From Actinomycetota bacterium (GTDB lineage Bacteria; Actinomycetota; CADDZG01; WHSQ01): 64,000 bases of DNA. Positions 45,266 to 53,765 of this stretch are shown one piece after another. The stretch lies in the NCBI GenBank assembly GCA_030446465.1, contig JAUJNI010000001.1, forward strand, positions 233,859 through 297,858, read 5' to 3'. Each line of letters opens with the position of its first letter. Position 1 is the stretch's first letter. The translations under genes and the position numbers were made by a program. The notes under the pieces were generated by a model. The model saw only the letters and a program-made list of their open reading frames with translations, had not been told where the DNA came from and made no database searches.

Positions 45266-46281
45266 CGTGCCGCTGCCCCGATGGCATCGGAGACGCGCCC
45301 CACGTCGACCATTAGATCCGCAAACGACTGTGGGTCGAGGGCTTGGGGGCCGTCAGAAAGGGCCTGCTCGGGGTTGGCATGCACCTCGACTATCAGCCCG
45401 TCGGCGCCCGCCGCCACGCCCGCACGCGCTATCGGTGCGACGAGCTTGGCTCGTCCCGTCGCATGGCTCGGGTCGACAACCACAGGAAGCGAGGTCAGCT
45501 CCTTGAGGACGGGCACTGCGTTGATGTCGAGCGTGTACCGAGTGGCCGTCTCAAAGGTCCTGATGCCGCGTTCACAGACGGCAACATCCTCGTTTCCCCT
45601 CGAAAGAACGTATTCGGCGGCCTGCAGCAGCTCGTCGAGCGTCGAGCCCGCGCCTCGCTTCAACAGGACCGGCCGCCCCTCGTCTCCGACCGCTTGCAAA
45701 AGGCTGAAGTTGGTCATGTTGCGGGCCCCGACCTGAAGCATGTCGGCGTGCTGGGCGACAAGGGGAACATCGGGAGGCGTGACTACCTCCGTGACAACGG
45801 CCATCTCCAGATCGTCGGCGACCCGGCGCAGCATCATCAGGCCTTCTTCGCCGAGCCCCTGGAAGCTGTAGGGCGAGGTGCGCGGCTTGAACGCCCCACC
45901 TCGCAACACCTTTACTCCGGATTCGGCGACCGCGACAGCGGATGCGTGCAGCTGTTCCTCGCTCTCGACCGCACAAGGTCCCGCCATCACCAGCAGTCCC
46001 CCTCCGCCCAGGCGCGCTCCGTTGGCAAAGGTGATCACCCGATCTTCTGGTTGGAAGTCTCGGCTTGCCAGCTTGAAAGGGTGCAGGATGCGAACGACCC
46101 GCTCCACGCCGCTCAGGACCTCGAACAACTCGGCGTCGACGGGCCGTTCGTCTCCGACGACTCCGACAACGGTTCGCTCGATCCCTTTGGAGAGGTGCGG
46201 GCGGAAGCCGAGGGAGCTGACCCGCTCCAGCACTCCGGTCAACTGCTCGTCGGTCGCATGTGACTGCATCACGATGATCAT
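45262..46281 (-). CDS. aroF: DAHP synthase, type I-beta (AroF/AroG-like)
   Basis: Condenses phosphoenolpyruvate and erythrose-4-phosphate, the first step of the shikimate pathway. The 339-aa protein has an N-terminal ferredoxin-like regulatory domain (residues 1-65), then the barrel with AGPCAVES, GGAFKPRTSPYSFQG, LLKRGAG and DPSHATG (metal-binding His). The N-terminal domain is typical of feedback-regulated Gram-positive enzymes. It follows aroH after nine bases. Confidence 0.95.
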   Translation of the reverse strand: MIIVMQSHATDEQLTGVLERVSSLGFRPHLSKGIERTVVGVVGDERPVDAELFEVLSGVERVVRILHPFKLASRDFQPEDRVITFANGARLGGGGLLVMAGPCAVESEEQLHASAVAVAESGVKVLRGGAFKPRTSPYSFQGLGEEGLMMLRRVADDLEMAVVTEVVTPPDVPLVAQHADMLQVGARNMTNFSLLQAVGDEGRPVLLKRGAGSTLDELLQAAEYVLSRGNEDVAVCERGIRTFETATRYTLDINAVPVLKELTSLPVVVDPSHATGRAKLVAPIARAGVAAGADGLIVEVHANPEQALSDGPQALDPQSFADLMVDVGRVSDAIGAAAR

Positions 46282-46290
46282 CTGTTCCTC

Positions 46291-46680
46291 CTAGAAGTCG
46301 TCTTCGGTAACAAGATCGGGACGCAGAGCCGCTGCCCCGCGCAAATAGACGTGACGGATCTCGCTTTGGGATCGGATTGTGTTGCAGAGGAGCAGGACTC
46401 GCAGGCAGCGCGGCACACTCGTGTCGCCTCCGTGCTCGCTCACCATGAGAAAGGGCACGAGCCGCCACCCATGCCGTCGGGCTGCAGCCGAGGGATTCGA
46501 ACCGGCCAGGTCCTCCGGGATCGTGAAGATCGCCGCGGCGATGTCCTCGAGCGCGCAACGGTTAGCGGTGACCAGGGCATCCAGCAACGTGAGCGTGGCC
46601 TCCTCGATGGCTTCCGGGCCGTCTCCTTCAACCGCGATGGCCCCCCGGATCCCCCGGCATGCATTCGTTGCCTGTTCCAT
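46291..46680 (-). CDS. aroH: Chorismate mutase AroH
   Basis: Turns chorismate into prephenate. The 129-aa protein is the trimeric AroH type: RGIRGAI near the N-terminus, PFLMVSEHGG, PRCLRVLLLCNT (catalytic Arg) and IRHVYLRGA (active-site Tyr). The length matches B. subtilis AroH. First gene of the Tyr/Phe unit; its leader contains a reading frame and terminator. Confidence 0.95.
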   Translation of the reverse strand: MEQATNACRGIRGAIAVEGDGPEAIEEATLTLLDALVTANRCALEDIAAAIFTIPEDLAGSNPSAAARRHGWRLVPFLMVSEHGGDTSVPRCLRVLLLCNTIRSQSEIRHVYLRGAAALRPDLVTEDDF

Positions 46681-46701
46681 TCGCTCTCTTTTCGTCTCCC
46701 A

Positions 46702-46734
46702 ATAGAAAAAGCGTGGAGCGGGTGCTCCACGCTT
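46702..46734 (-). terminator. Intrinsic terminator in the leader of aroH-aroF-tyrA (attenuator)
   Basis: On the minus strand AAGCGTGGAGC, loop ACCC, GCTCCACGCTT form a perfect 11-bp stem (46709-46719 with 46724-46734), followed directly by a T-run. It lies 22 nt upstream of the aroH ATG and 24 nt after the leader stop codon, so it stands between promoter and operon. This placement is that of an attenuator. Confidence 0.85.
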
Positions 46735-46758
46735 CTTGGTATCGAATCAGGCGGTTCC

Positions 46759-46848
46759 TTAGCCGATGACGTCTCCCACAGAGCGCGCGAAGCAAGCGTA
46801 CGGATAGTAGGAGTGCAAGCTGCGGGCGGTGTTGCAGACGGTCGACAT
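46759..46848 (-). CDS. Aromatic-amino-acid leader peptide (29 aa)
   Basis: An ATG frame of 29 codons with a GGGGG-type site before it. Residues 13-20 are SYYPYACF: three Tyr codons in four and a Phe three codons later. Such a run is characteristic of leader peptides that sense charged tRNA. It ends before an intrinsic terminator in front of the Tyr/Phe operon. The segment GCTCTGTG (codons 22-24, 46777-46784) can pair with CGTGGAGC of the terminator's 5' arm, including three G-U pairs, so ribosome stalling at the Tyr codons could free an antiterminator. Confidence 0.75.
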   Translation of the reverse strand: MSTVCNTARSLHSYYPYACFARSVGDVIG

Positions 46849-46857
46849 CACGCCCCC

Positions 46858-46886
46858 ATCTTGGGCCCCAAGGGCTCAGACGTCAA
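46858..46886 (-). promoter_or_regulatory. Candidate promoter for the aro leader
   Basis: Minus-strand TTGACG (46881-46886) and CAAGAT (46858-46863) are spaced 17 bases. It would start transcription a few bases before the leader ATG. The -10 match is weak. Confidence 0.45.
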
Positions 46887-46954
46887 CTCGACCTCCACTC
46901 TCCAGTGCTTCTGGTTGCCACTGGAGACAGTTCGATCTAACAGCCCAACAGAGG

Positions 46955-47152
46955 CTACGAACGGCGCGCGGATCGCCAAAGTTGGATTCCCCCAATCACC
47001 CCGATGAGCCCTGCGAGGATTTGCACCACCGTCACGATCGATCGATCACCTGCGACGTAGTCAGAGAGGTTAGCTACGGCTAGAGCGGCCTGAGCGAGAA
47101 CAAACACAGCCCACAGCACAGGTGGTGTGGTCCCGCGTCCCCTTTCCGCCAT
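46955..47152 (-). CDS. Small two-helix membrane protein, unknown function
   Basis: A 65-aa product with two hydrophobic helices (VLWAVFVLAQAALAV and VTVVQILAGLIGVIGGI) joined by an Asp/Tyr loop, and an Arg end. Hydrophobic composition and length fit a genuine small membrane protein. It sits between the PPIase gene and the aro leader on the same strand. Confidence 0.6.
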   Translation of the reverse strand: MAERGRGTTPPVLWAVFVLAQAALAVANLSDYVAGDRSIVTVVQILAGLIGVIGGIQLWRSARRS

Positions 47153-47182
47153 CCGAGCAACGCTACCGAAGTTGAGGGACTC

Positions 47183-48025
47183 CTAGCCTTCTTTGATGTC
47201 GATTGAGTTTATGAACACGGGAACCGTTGGCTGGTCCTTGTTCGCAGGATCGGTCCCGCCCTTCACCGGCACCTGTTGCAGGCGTGCCAGTGTGGCGAAG
47301 GAGGACGGGGATGCTTGCCCGAACAGCGAGTAGAGAGGGTTGAGCCCCGCCGGCTCGGGAGCCGGTTGCCCGGGCACCGGAAGACCCGTCTCGGGATCGA
47401 GCTCCGGAGGGTCGTGGGTGACGAAGAAGAACTGGCTGCCAGAGGTGTTGGGGCCCGAGTTCGCCATGGCCAGAGTGCCGAAGACGTACTCGTCCGGTCG
47501 CTCGGGCAGCTCGTCGGGGAGGGTGTAACCAGGCCCCCCCAGCCCCGTGCCTTGCGGATCCCCTCCTTGAATCACGAAGTCTCGAACGATGCGGTGCCAG
47601 GTCAAGCCGTCGTAGAAGCCCTCTCGAGCCAAGAAGACGAAGCTGTTCACCGTCTCGGGCGCCGCCTGCTCGTCGAGATCCACCTCGATGTCACCGCAAG
47701 AGGTGTGAATGACGGCGCGGTAGTCGACACCCTGCTCGAGCACCTGCTCGGGCTGGTCGTATTGCTGCTTGTCGCCGGCAGGGGGCGTGGCGCTCGAGCA
47801 TCCCTCGGGCAGCCCTGGGGCCTTCTTGCCTTCAGCTCGCGGGGCGGGGGGCTCGTCACCGGCCAGGGCCACGAGCGCGAGCGAGGCGATGATCGCGATG
47901 ACCAGCAGCAGCCCGCCCAGCCTTATGTAGCGCCGGCGCCTCGCTTCGGCGGCCCGTTGAGCTTGGGCCGCGCTGCGCCTGTCCCTCTCACGCTTCTGGT
48001 GTGCTTGTCTCTGCTTGCTTCCCAC
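47183..48025 (-). CDS. Membrane-anchored cyclophilin-type peptidyl-prolyl isomerase
   Basis: A 280-aa protein with a basic, Arg/Ala-rich N-terminus (residues 1-34), one membrane helix (about 35-55) and an extracytoplasmic cyclophilin domain (about 100-270). The active-site Arg is in TWHRIVRDFVIQGGDP and the substrate loop is SGSQFFFVTHDP. The insert GLPVPGQPAPEPAGLNP enlarges the loop. It begins inside the end of accDA (38-bp overlap). Likely assists folding of exported proteins. Confidence 0.9.
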   Translation of the reverse strand: MGSKQRQAHQKRERDRRSAAQAQRAAEARRRRYIRLGGLLLVIAIIASLALVALAGDEPPAPRAEGKKAPGLPEGCSSATPPAGDKQQYDQPEQVLEQGVDYRAVIHTSCGDIEVDLDEQAAPETVNSFVFLAREGFYDGLTWHRIVRDFVIQGGDPQGTGLGGPGYTLPDELPERPDEYVFGTLAMANSGPNTSGSQFFFVTHDPPELDPETGLPVPGQPAPEPAGLNPLYSLFGQASPSSFATLARLQQVPVKGGTDPANKDQPTVPVFINSIDIKEG

Positions 48026-49517
48026 GGTCTCTCCAGCGCTGTCTTCGAGCTTGCGCCAACTCGTTTCCCGACATGTTGGCGAGCCGGTCGAGATGATACG
48101 CGACCACGTTTTTGAGCGAATCAGGCTCGAGTGGCTCGGGGACTACCTCATCAGCGATGCCTAATCTGTGGAGGTCCTGGGCCGTCGGCCTGAGCAGCTC
48201 CGCCGCCTCGGGGGCCCGGGTGGGGTCGCGCCACAGGATCTCGGCAGCCATGTCGGGGCCGATCACAGAGAAGACCGCGCCGGCATAGACAACGAGCACG
48301 TCGGCTGTGGCCAATGCCAGAGCGCCGCCGCTGCCTCCTTCGCCGGTCACCACCGAAATGATCGGGACCGGCGCCGTGAGCATGGAGGTGAACAGCTCGG
48401 CGATGGCCCATGCGATGCCCCCGTTCTCCGACGCCTCGGACGGGTTCGCCCCCGGCGTGTCGATCAGCGTCACGACCGGCAGGTCGAGCCGCACCGCGAT
48501 GGCCACGCAGCGCTGCGCCTTTCGATAGGCCGAGGGCCCGGGCGAGAAGGTCCGGTCGAACGCCATGGCCATGATCCGTCGCCCCTGAAATCGTCCGAGC
48601 GCAACCACCAGGGAGGGATCCTCCCGTCCGGCCCTGTCTCCCTGGAGTACGGCGTGAGCATCCAGGGCGTCTCGGAGGAGGTCGGGCCCCTTGGGTCTCT
48701 CGGCCGACCGCGACGACTGGTACGCGGCCCAGGCATCCGCGGGGGGCTCGGCCTCCTGACCGTGTCCGCCCTTGCCCAGGGGCTCTACCGGCGCACGCCC
48801 GTCGCCAGCATCGGGTGCCAGGACATCGAGGAGATGGGCGACCGTGCGAGCGGCCCGTTCGGGGGGCACGACCGCGTCCACCAATCCCGCGGCAAGGGCG
48901 GTCTCGGCGGTGTGGGAACCGGCCACCGGCCGGCCGGTGAAGCGCTCCACGACCCGGGGGCCGGCAAAGCCGATCGTTGCGCCCTGCTCGGCGATTGTCA
49001 CGTCGGCCGTGGCTGCAAGGCTCGCGAGCACTCCTCCGGTGGTCGGGTGGCCGAGCACCACGATGAATGGCAGGTGTGCTTGCGCAAGCGCGAGCCTGGC
49101 CCCCACCACCTTCGGCATCTGGACCAAGGCCGCCATGCCTTCTTGCATGCGAGCACCCCCCGTGGCTGTTCTCACGACGACCGGCTTGCGTCTCGCGGCA
49201 GCCCGCTTGAGCGCCAGGGCCAGCTGCTCACCGGCGACAATCCCCATGCTTCCGGCGAAGAAGGAAAAGTCGAACATCGCCACCTCGACCTCATGCCCGC
49301 CGATGGTGGCGGATCCGGCGATTACTGCTTCGGTCGCTCCCGAGGCAAGGCGGGCCCTCTCTACGGCGTCACGGTAGCCAGGCCACTTGAGTGGGTCGAC
49401 CGGGCCGTGGTGGCGTCCTGCTGGCTCGAAAGACCCCTCGTCCACGAGCCGTTCGACGGCGGTTGCGCCTCGTTGCTCCACTACCGTCCTTCCCGGGTGG
49501 CCTGGGGGGATACCCAC
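47988..49517 (-). CDS. accDA: Fused acetyl-CoA carboxylase carboxyltransferase AccD-AccA
   Basis: Transfers carboxyl from biotin carrier to acetyl-CoA. The 509-aa chain joins a beta-type half (about residues 15-245, with ATGGARMQEG and FAGPRVVERFTG) and an alpha-type half (about 270-495, with IDTPGANPSEASENGGIA and GEGGSGGALALA). The zinc ribbon of separate AccD is missing: the N-terminus has no Cys. The GTG start lacks a clear ribosome site. The biotin carboxylase and carrier genes are not in the window. Confidence 0.92.
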   Translation of the reverse strand: MGIPPGHPGRTVVEQRGATAVERLVDEGSFEPAGRHHGPVDPLKWPGYRDAVERARLASGATEAVIAGSATIGGHEVEVAMFDFSFFAGSMGIVAGEQLALALKRAAARRKPVVVRTATGGARMQEGMAALVQMPKVVGARLALAQAHLPFIVVLGHPTTGGVLASLAATADVTIAEQGATIGFAGPRVVERFTGRPVAGSHTAETALAAGLVDAVVPPERAARTVAHLLDVLAPDAGDGRAPVEPLGKGGHGQEAEPPADAWAAYQSSRSAERPKGPDLLRDALDAHAVLQGDRAGREDPSLVVALGRFQGRRIMAMAFDRTFSPGPSAYRKAQRCVAIAVRLDLPVVTLIDTPGANPSEASENGGIAWAIAELFTSMLTAPVPIISVVTGEGGSGGALALATADVLVVYAGAVFSVIGPDMAAEILWRDPTRAPEAAELLRPTAQDLHRLGIADEVVPEPLEPDSLKNVVAYHLDRLANMSGNELAQARRQRWRDRGKQAETSTPEA

Positions 49518-49576
49518 GGTGACCTGCTAATGTCCGAAAACTAACAACCTCGTCGCCAAGCTCTTGGGAGAATTCC

Positions 49577-49987
49577 ATGCCATCGGGACGACCGCGCATT
49601 CTGGTCGCCAAGCCCGGCCTCGACGGACACGACCGAGGCATAAAGGTAGTCGCGCGGGCATTGAGGGACGCCGGTATGGAGGTCATCTACACCGGTCTTC
49701 ATCAGAGCCCCGAGCAAATCGCCTCCGCGGCAATCCAGGAGGACGTCGACGCCGTGGGCCTCTCGTGCCTGTCGGGCGCCCACATGACCCTGTTTCCTCG
49801 CGTTGTCCAGCTCGTCAAGGACCAGGGCGGCGACGAGATCCTGGTCTTCGGCGGCGGGATCATCCCGGAGGCCGACATCCCGGCCTTGAAGGAGTCTGGA
49901 ATAAGCGAGATCTTCACCCCGGGCGCGACGACGCAGTCGATCGTGGAGTGGGTCAGGGAGCACATCGGCGAGACCCAGGACGCCTAA
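49577..49987 (+). CDS. mcmA2: Cobalamin-binding subunit of methylmalonyl-CoA mutase
   Basis: A 136-aa B12-binding domain. The cobalt-ligating motif DGHDRG (Asp-x-His-x-x-Gly) has His18; GLSCLSGAH and FGGGIIP bind the nucleotide tail. Its size and sequence ([17 protein letters not shown]) match the separate small C-terminal subunit of acyl-CoA mutases. The large subunit is elsewhere. It precedes sucCD after three bases, linking succinyl-CoA formation from methylmalonyl-CoA with its use. Confidence 0.92.
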   Translation: MPSGRPRILVAKPGLDGHDRGIKVVARALRDAGMEVIYTGLHQSPEQIASAAIQEDVDAVGLSCLSGAHMTLFPRVVQLVKDQGGDEILVFGGGIIPEADIPALKESGISEIFTPGATTQSIVEWVREHIGETQDA

Positions 49988-49990
49988 TCG

Positions 49991-51142
49991 ATGGACCTCT
50001 TCGAGTACCAGGGCAAGGAGTGTCTCAGGCGCTTCGAGGTGCCCGTTCCCGAGGGGCGCGTCGCCACCACACCGGACGAGGCGGTTGCTGCCGCCCGGGG
50101 GCTCGGCGGCAAGGTGGTCGTCAAGGCACAGGTGCAGGTGGGTGGCCGCGGGAAGGCGGGGGGTATCAAACCCGCCGGCTCGCCAGAGGAGGCGGGCGAT
50201 GTGGCCTCCCGCATCCTCGGGATGGATATCAAGGGTCACACCGTCAAGCGGGTTCTGGTCGAGCGGGCGGGCGACATCCGGTCGGAGTACTACCTTGCCT
50301 TCCTGGTGGATCGCTCGGCCCGGATGTTCCTCGGGCTGATGAGCGCCAAGGGCGGCATCGACATCGAGGAAGTCGCGGACACGGATCCTGACGCCATCGC
50401 CCGGGTCCACATCGATCCCGCCATCGGGTTGAGCGACTTCCATGCACGGCGGCTCGTCTTCGGCGCCGGCATCGATCACCAGGCGCGCAAGGGCGCCATC
50501 GCGTTGATCCCGCCCCTTTACCGCGCCTTCGTGGAGCTCGACGCGTCGTTGGTCGAGGTCAACCCTCTCGTTCTGACCGGCGACGGGCGCGTGATGGCGC
50601 TCGACGCCAAGGTGAGCGTGGACGACTCGGCGGAGTTCCGCCACCCTAGTTTTGCCGAGCTGAAGGCGGCGCACGACATCCCCGAGCAGGAACGGCGGGC
50701 CAAGGAGAAGGGGCTCAACTTCATCAAGCTCGAAGGTGACGTCGGCATCATCGGAAACGGGGCCGGTCTCGTGATGTCGACCCTCGACGTCGTCAAGGCC
50801 GCCGGAGGTGACCCCGCGAACTTCCTCGACGTCGGAGGCGGAGCGGGGGCCGAGGTCCTCTCCAATGCGCTCGAGGTCATCACCTCGGATCGGTCGGTCA
50901 AGAGCGTGCTGGTCAACATCTTCGGTGGCATTACCCGCTGCGATCTGGTGGCGGAAGGGATCCTCAGTGCCCTCGGGCGCCTCGACATGGAAGTGCCGAT
51001 CGTGGTGCGTCTCGACGGCACCAACGCCGAGCAGGGCCGCAAGATGCTGGCCGATGCTCCGCATCCGATGCTGCACGCGGCAGAGACGATGCTGGGGGCC
51101 GCCGCTCGGGCGGTCGAGCTGGCCCATGCAGGAGGTGCCTAG
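49991..51142 (+). CDS. sucC: Succinyl-CoA synthetase beta subunit SucC
   Basis: ATP/GTP-grasp subunit of succinyl-CoA ligase in the TCA cycle. Starts [26 protein letters not shown] is the nucleotide-binding part; [17 protein letters not shown] and [13 protein letters not shown] close the active site. 383 aa, family length. The sucD start follows after two bases. Confidence 0.96.
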   Translation: MDLFEYQGKECLRRFEVPVPEGRVATTPDEAVAAARGLGGKVVVKAQVQVGGRGKAGGIKPAGSPEEAGDVASRILGMDIKGHTVKRVLVERAGDIRSEYYLAFLVDRSARMFLGLMSAKGGIDIEEVADTDPDAIARVHIDPAIGLSDFHARRLVFGAGIDHQARKGAIALIPPLYRAFVELDASLVEVNPLVLTGDGRVMALDAKVSVDDSAEFRHPSFAELKAAHDIPEQERRAKEKGLNFIKLEGDVGIIGNGAGLVMSTLDVVKAAGGDPANFLDVGGGAGAEVLSNALEVITSDRSVKSVLVNIFGGITRCDLVAEGILSALGRLDMEVPIVVRLDGTNAEQGRKMLADAPHPMLHAAETMLGAAARAVELAHAGGA

Positions 51143-51144
51143 CG

Positions 51145-52014
51145 GTGGCGATCCTCGTCGGTGACGACACCAGGCTGGTGGTCCAGGGCCTCACCGGTCG
51201 GGAGGGCTCGTTCCACGGCCTTCGCAACCGTGACTACGGGACCAACCTCGTCGCGGGGGTCACTCCCGGCAAGGGCGGCTCGGACGTCGAGGGGGTTCCC
51301 ATCACCGACACGGTGGCCGAGGCGGTCAAGAGCACGGGGGCCAACACGTCGATGGTGTTCGTGCCGCCTCGTTTCGCGGCCGACGCCATTCTCGAGTCCC
51401 ACGACGCAGGCATCGAGGTCATCATCGCGATCACGGAGGGCATCCCGGCGATGGACATGGCAAAGGTGGTGGGGTATCTGCGTCGGGGCAACGGCGCCAG
51501 CCTGATCGGGCCCAACTGTCCGGGCGTCATATCTCCCGACAAAGCCAACGTCGGCATCATCCCGGGCGAGATCTGCCGGCGGGGGCCTGTCGGGCTCGTG
51601 TCTCGCTCGGGCACCCTCACTTACCAGATCGTGCACGAGCTCACCCAGCGGGGGATCGGCCAATCGAGCTGCGTGGGCATCGGCGGAGACCCCATACCCG
51701 GGTCCGATTTCATCGACATCCTTGCCAAGTTCGAGGCCGACGACGAGACCGAGCTCGTCGTTCTCACCGGAGAGATCGGGGGGGACGCCGAGGAACGCGC
51801 CGCTGCGTGGGCTCGGGCCAACATGACCAAGCCGGTGGTCGCCTACATCGCCGGCTTCACCGCCCCTGCCGGCAAGCGGATGGGCCACGCGGGGGCCATC
51901 ATCTCGGGAAGCAAGGGAACTGCGGCAGCCAAGGCCGAGGCACTGGAGTCGGCCGGAATAAGGGTGGGGCGCAATCCGTCAGAGGTGGCCGAACTGGTGG
52001 CGGAAGCGCTCTGA
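51145..52014 (+). CDS. sucD: Succinyl-CoA synthetase alpha subunit SucD
   Basis: CoA-binding subunit, 289 aa. [12 protein letters not shown] binds Co[11 protein letters not shown] lies at the dimer interface, SRSGTLTYQ and GIGGDPIPG follow, and the phosphorylated His is in [11 protein letters not shown] start. Its stop TGA overlaps the following esterase start (CTGA). Confidence 0.96.
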   Translation: MAILVGDDTRLVVQGLTGREGSFHGLRNRDYGTNLVAGVTPGKGGSDVEGVPITDTVAEAVKSTGANTSMVFVPPRFAADAILESHDAGIEVIIAITEGIPAMDMAKVVGYLRRGNGASLIGPNCPGVISPDKANVGIIPGEICRRGPVGLVSRSGTLTYQIVHELTQRGIGQSSCVGIGGDPIPGSDFIDILAKFEADDETELVVLTGEIGGDAEERAAAWARANMTKPVVAYIAGFTAPAGKRMGHAGAIISGSKGTAAAKAEALESAGIRVGRNPSEVAELVAEAL

Positions 52015-53063
52015 GCCTCAGGGAAGTCCCGGGCGCGCCGGGTCGGCCATGGGACCGGGATCTCCGCGGGCGACTCGACAAGCTGGTCGTCGAGTCGGAG
52101 CTGCTGGCAGACAACCCCCTCGGTGATCCCGCTCGGCGGCCTCTGTACGTCTACCTTCCTGAGGGGGTCGGCGAGGCCGGCGCGTACGCCTCGATCTATC
52201 TGATCCAGGGGATGACCGGCCAGGTCGACATGTGGTTGAGCCGCACCGCCTTCGAGCCCACGGTGGTCGAGCGGGTCGACGAGCTGTTCTCCTCAGAGAA
52301 CTCTCCGCCGGCCGTCGTCGTGTTCGTCGACGCGTGGACCTCCTACGGAGGATCGCAGTTCATCAACTCGACAGCGACCGGGAACTACATGGACTACCTC
52401 TGCGACGAAGTCGTCCCGTTCATCGACGCGCTCTATCCCACAGTTGCCGACCGCAACCATCGGGGACTAACCGGCAAATCGAGCGGCGGCTACGGCGCCA
52501 TGGTCGTCCCCATGCTGCGCCCCGACGTCTTCGGGGGCCTTGCATCGCACGCAGGCGACGCGCTGTTCGAGTGCTGCTACCTGCCCGAGTTCAGGGAGAC
52601 GGCTCGCTTTTTGCGCGACAAGTTCGAGGGGTCCTGGGACGTCTTTTGGGAGAGGTTTCGCGCTGCTCCATCCCTCGACTGGGAGCTTTACGGCACCCCG
52701 TTGAACACCTATGCGATGGCCGCGTGCTACTCGCCGGACGAGTCGAAGCCGGGCAAGGCGATCATGCCGTTCGACCTGGTTACGGGCCGTCTGGACGAGG
52801 AGGTGTGGGCCCGGTGGCTCGCCTGGGATCCGGTTCGCATGGCCCCCGAGCGCGCCGACGCCCTGGCGAGCATGAAGCGTATCTATCTCGACGCCGGGAA
52901 GTCCGATGAGTACTACCTGGACCTCGGCGCGCAGGCGTTCTCGGCCGAGCTCGACAAGCTCGGGGTCGAGCACACCCTCGAGCTGTTCGACGGCAAGCAC
53001 GGAGGCATCGCCTACCGCTACCCGGGCGCCATCGCCGAGCTGGCCCGAGTCCTGGCCCCCTGA
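52011..53063 (+). CDS. Esterase (putative esterase/S-formylglutathione hydrolase-like fold), probable CTG start
   Basis: A 350-aa alpha/beta hydrolase. [14 protein letters not shown] and [13 protein letters not shown] hold the oxyanion region, the nucleophile Ser is in [12 protein letters not shown], and the catalytic His in [10 protein letters not shown]. No ATG, GTG or TTG is available in frame before residue 68, so CTG at 52011, overlapping the sucD stop like the NTGA couplings of other genes here, is the likely start. The alternative is an upstream start inside sucD. Substrate unknown. Confidence 0.78.
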   Translation: MSLREVPGAPGRPWDRDLRGRLDKLVVESELLADNPLGDPARRPLYVYLPEGVGEAGAYASIYLIQGMTGQVDMWLSRTAFEPTVVERVDELFSSENSPPAVVVFVDAWTSYGGSQFINSTATGNYMDYLCDEVVPFIDALYPTVADRNHRGLTGKSSGGYGAMVVPMLRPDVFGGLASHAGDALFECCYLPEFRETARFLRDKFEGSWDVFWERFRAAPSLDWELYGTPLNTYAMAACYSPDESKPGKAIMPFDLVTGRLDEEVWARWLAWDPVRMAPERADALASMKRIYLDAGKSDEYYLDLGAQAFSAELDKLGVEHTLELFDGKHGGIAYRYPGAIAELARVLAP

Positions 53064-53079
53064 CCCCATACCCCGACCG

Positions 53080-53126
53080 TTCTTTCTGAGCCAGACCACG
53101 ACAGAGGTGGCAATCCTCAGAAGGAA
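53080..53126 (+). terminator. Inverted repeat between esterase and purN
   Basis: TTCTTTCTGAG (53080-53090) pairs with CTCAGAAGGAA (53116-53126) with one mismatch. It resembles the hairpins after glmM and guaA, and could end transcription after the esterase. Confidence 0.35.
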
Positions 53127-53147
53127 AGTTGGGGGGAGGCCGGTAGG

Positions 53148-53765
53148 GTGGGGGTAGTGGCGGGGCGAATGGTGGTCTTGGTCTCGGGCTCTGGCTCCAA
53201 CATGGAGGCGCTCGCAGACGCGTGTGGCCGGGGCGAGGTGGATGCCGGCGTGGTGGCGGTCGTCGCCGACCGGGATTGTGTGGGGTTGAAGGCCGCAGAT
53301 AGCCGGGGTCTTCAGATCGCGCTACTCGAACCTGCCGGCTTCGATTCGAGGGAGCAGTGGAGCGAAGCCCTGCGCGACCTCGTGGCCGGCTATGAACCGG
53401 ACCTCGTGGTCTCCGCAGGGTTCATGCGGATCCTGGCCCCCCCATTCGTCGACGCCTTCTACGGCCGCCTGATCAACCTGCATCCGTCGTTGCTCCCGGC
53501 CTTTGCCGGCGCTCATGCGGTTCGGGAGGCGCTCGAGTACGGAGTCAAGGTCACCGGCAGCACGGTTCACTTCGTCGACAGGCAAGTCGATCACGGGCCG
53601 ATCATCATGCAAAAGCCTGTGCCGGTGCGTGCCGGTGACGACGAGGAGACTCTGCATCAGCGGATAAAGGCTCTCGAGCACCGCTTGCTGCCCGAGGTCT
53701 GTCGTCTGTGGTTCCAGGGACGGATTCACCTCCAAGGTCGTCGAGTCGAGATCCAAGAGCGATGA
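53148..53765 (+). CDS. purN: Phosphoribosylglycinamide formyltransferase PurN
   Basis: Adds a formyl group from 10-formyl-THF to GAR in purine synthesis. The 205-aa protein has the GAR phosphate loop SGSGSN (13-18), AGFMRIL, the catalytic block NLHPSLLPAFAGAHA (Asn and His), and TVHFVDRQVDHGPII (catalytic Asp). The GTG has GGAGG eight bases upstream. The stop overlaps the ABC gene (ATGA). Confidence 0.96.
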   Translation: MGVVAGRMVVLVSGSGSNMEALADACGRGEVDAGVVAVVADRDCVGLKAADSRGLQIALLEPAGFDSREQWSEALRDLVAGYEPDLVVSAGFMRILAPPFVDAFYGRLINLHPSLLPAFAGAHAVREALEYGVKVTGSTVHFVDRQVDHGPIIMQKPVPVRAGDDEETLHQRIKALEHRLLPEVCRLWFQGRIHLQGRRVEIQER

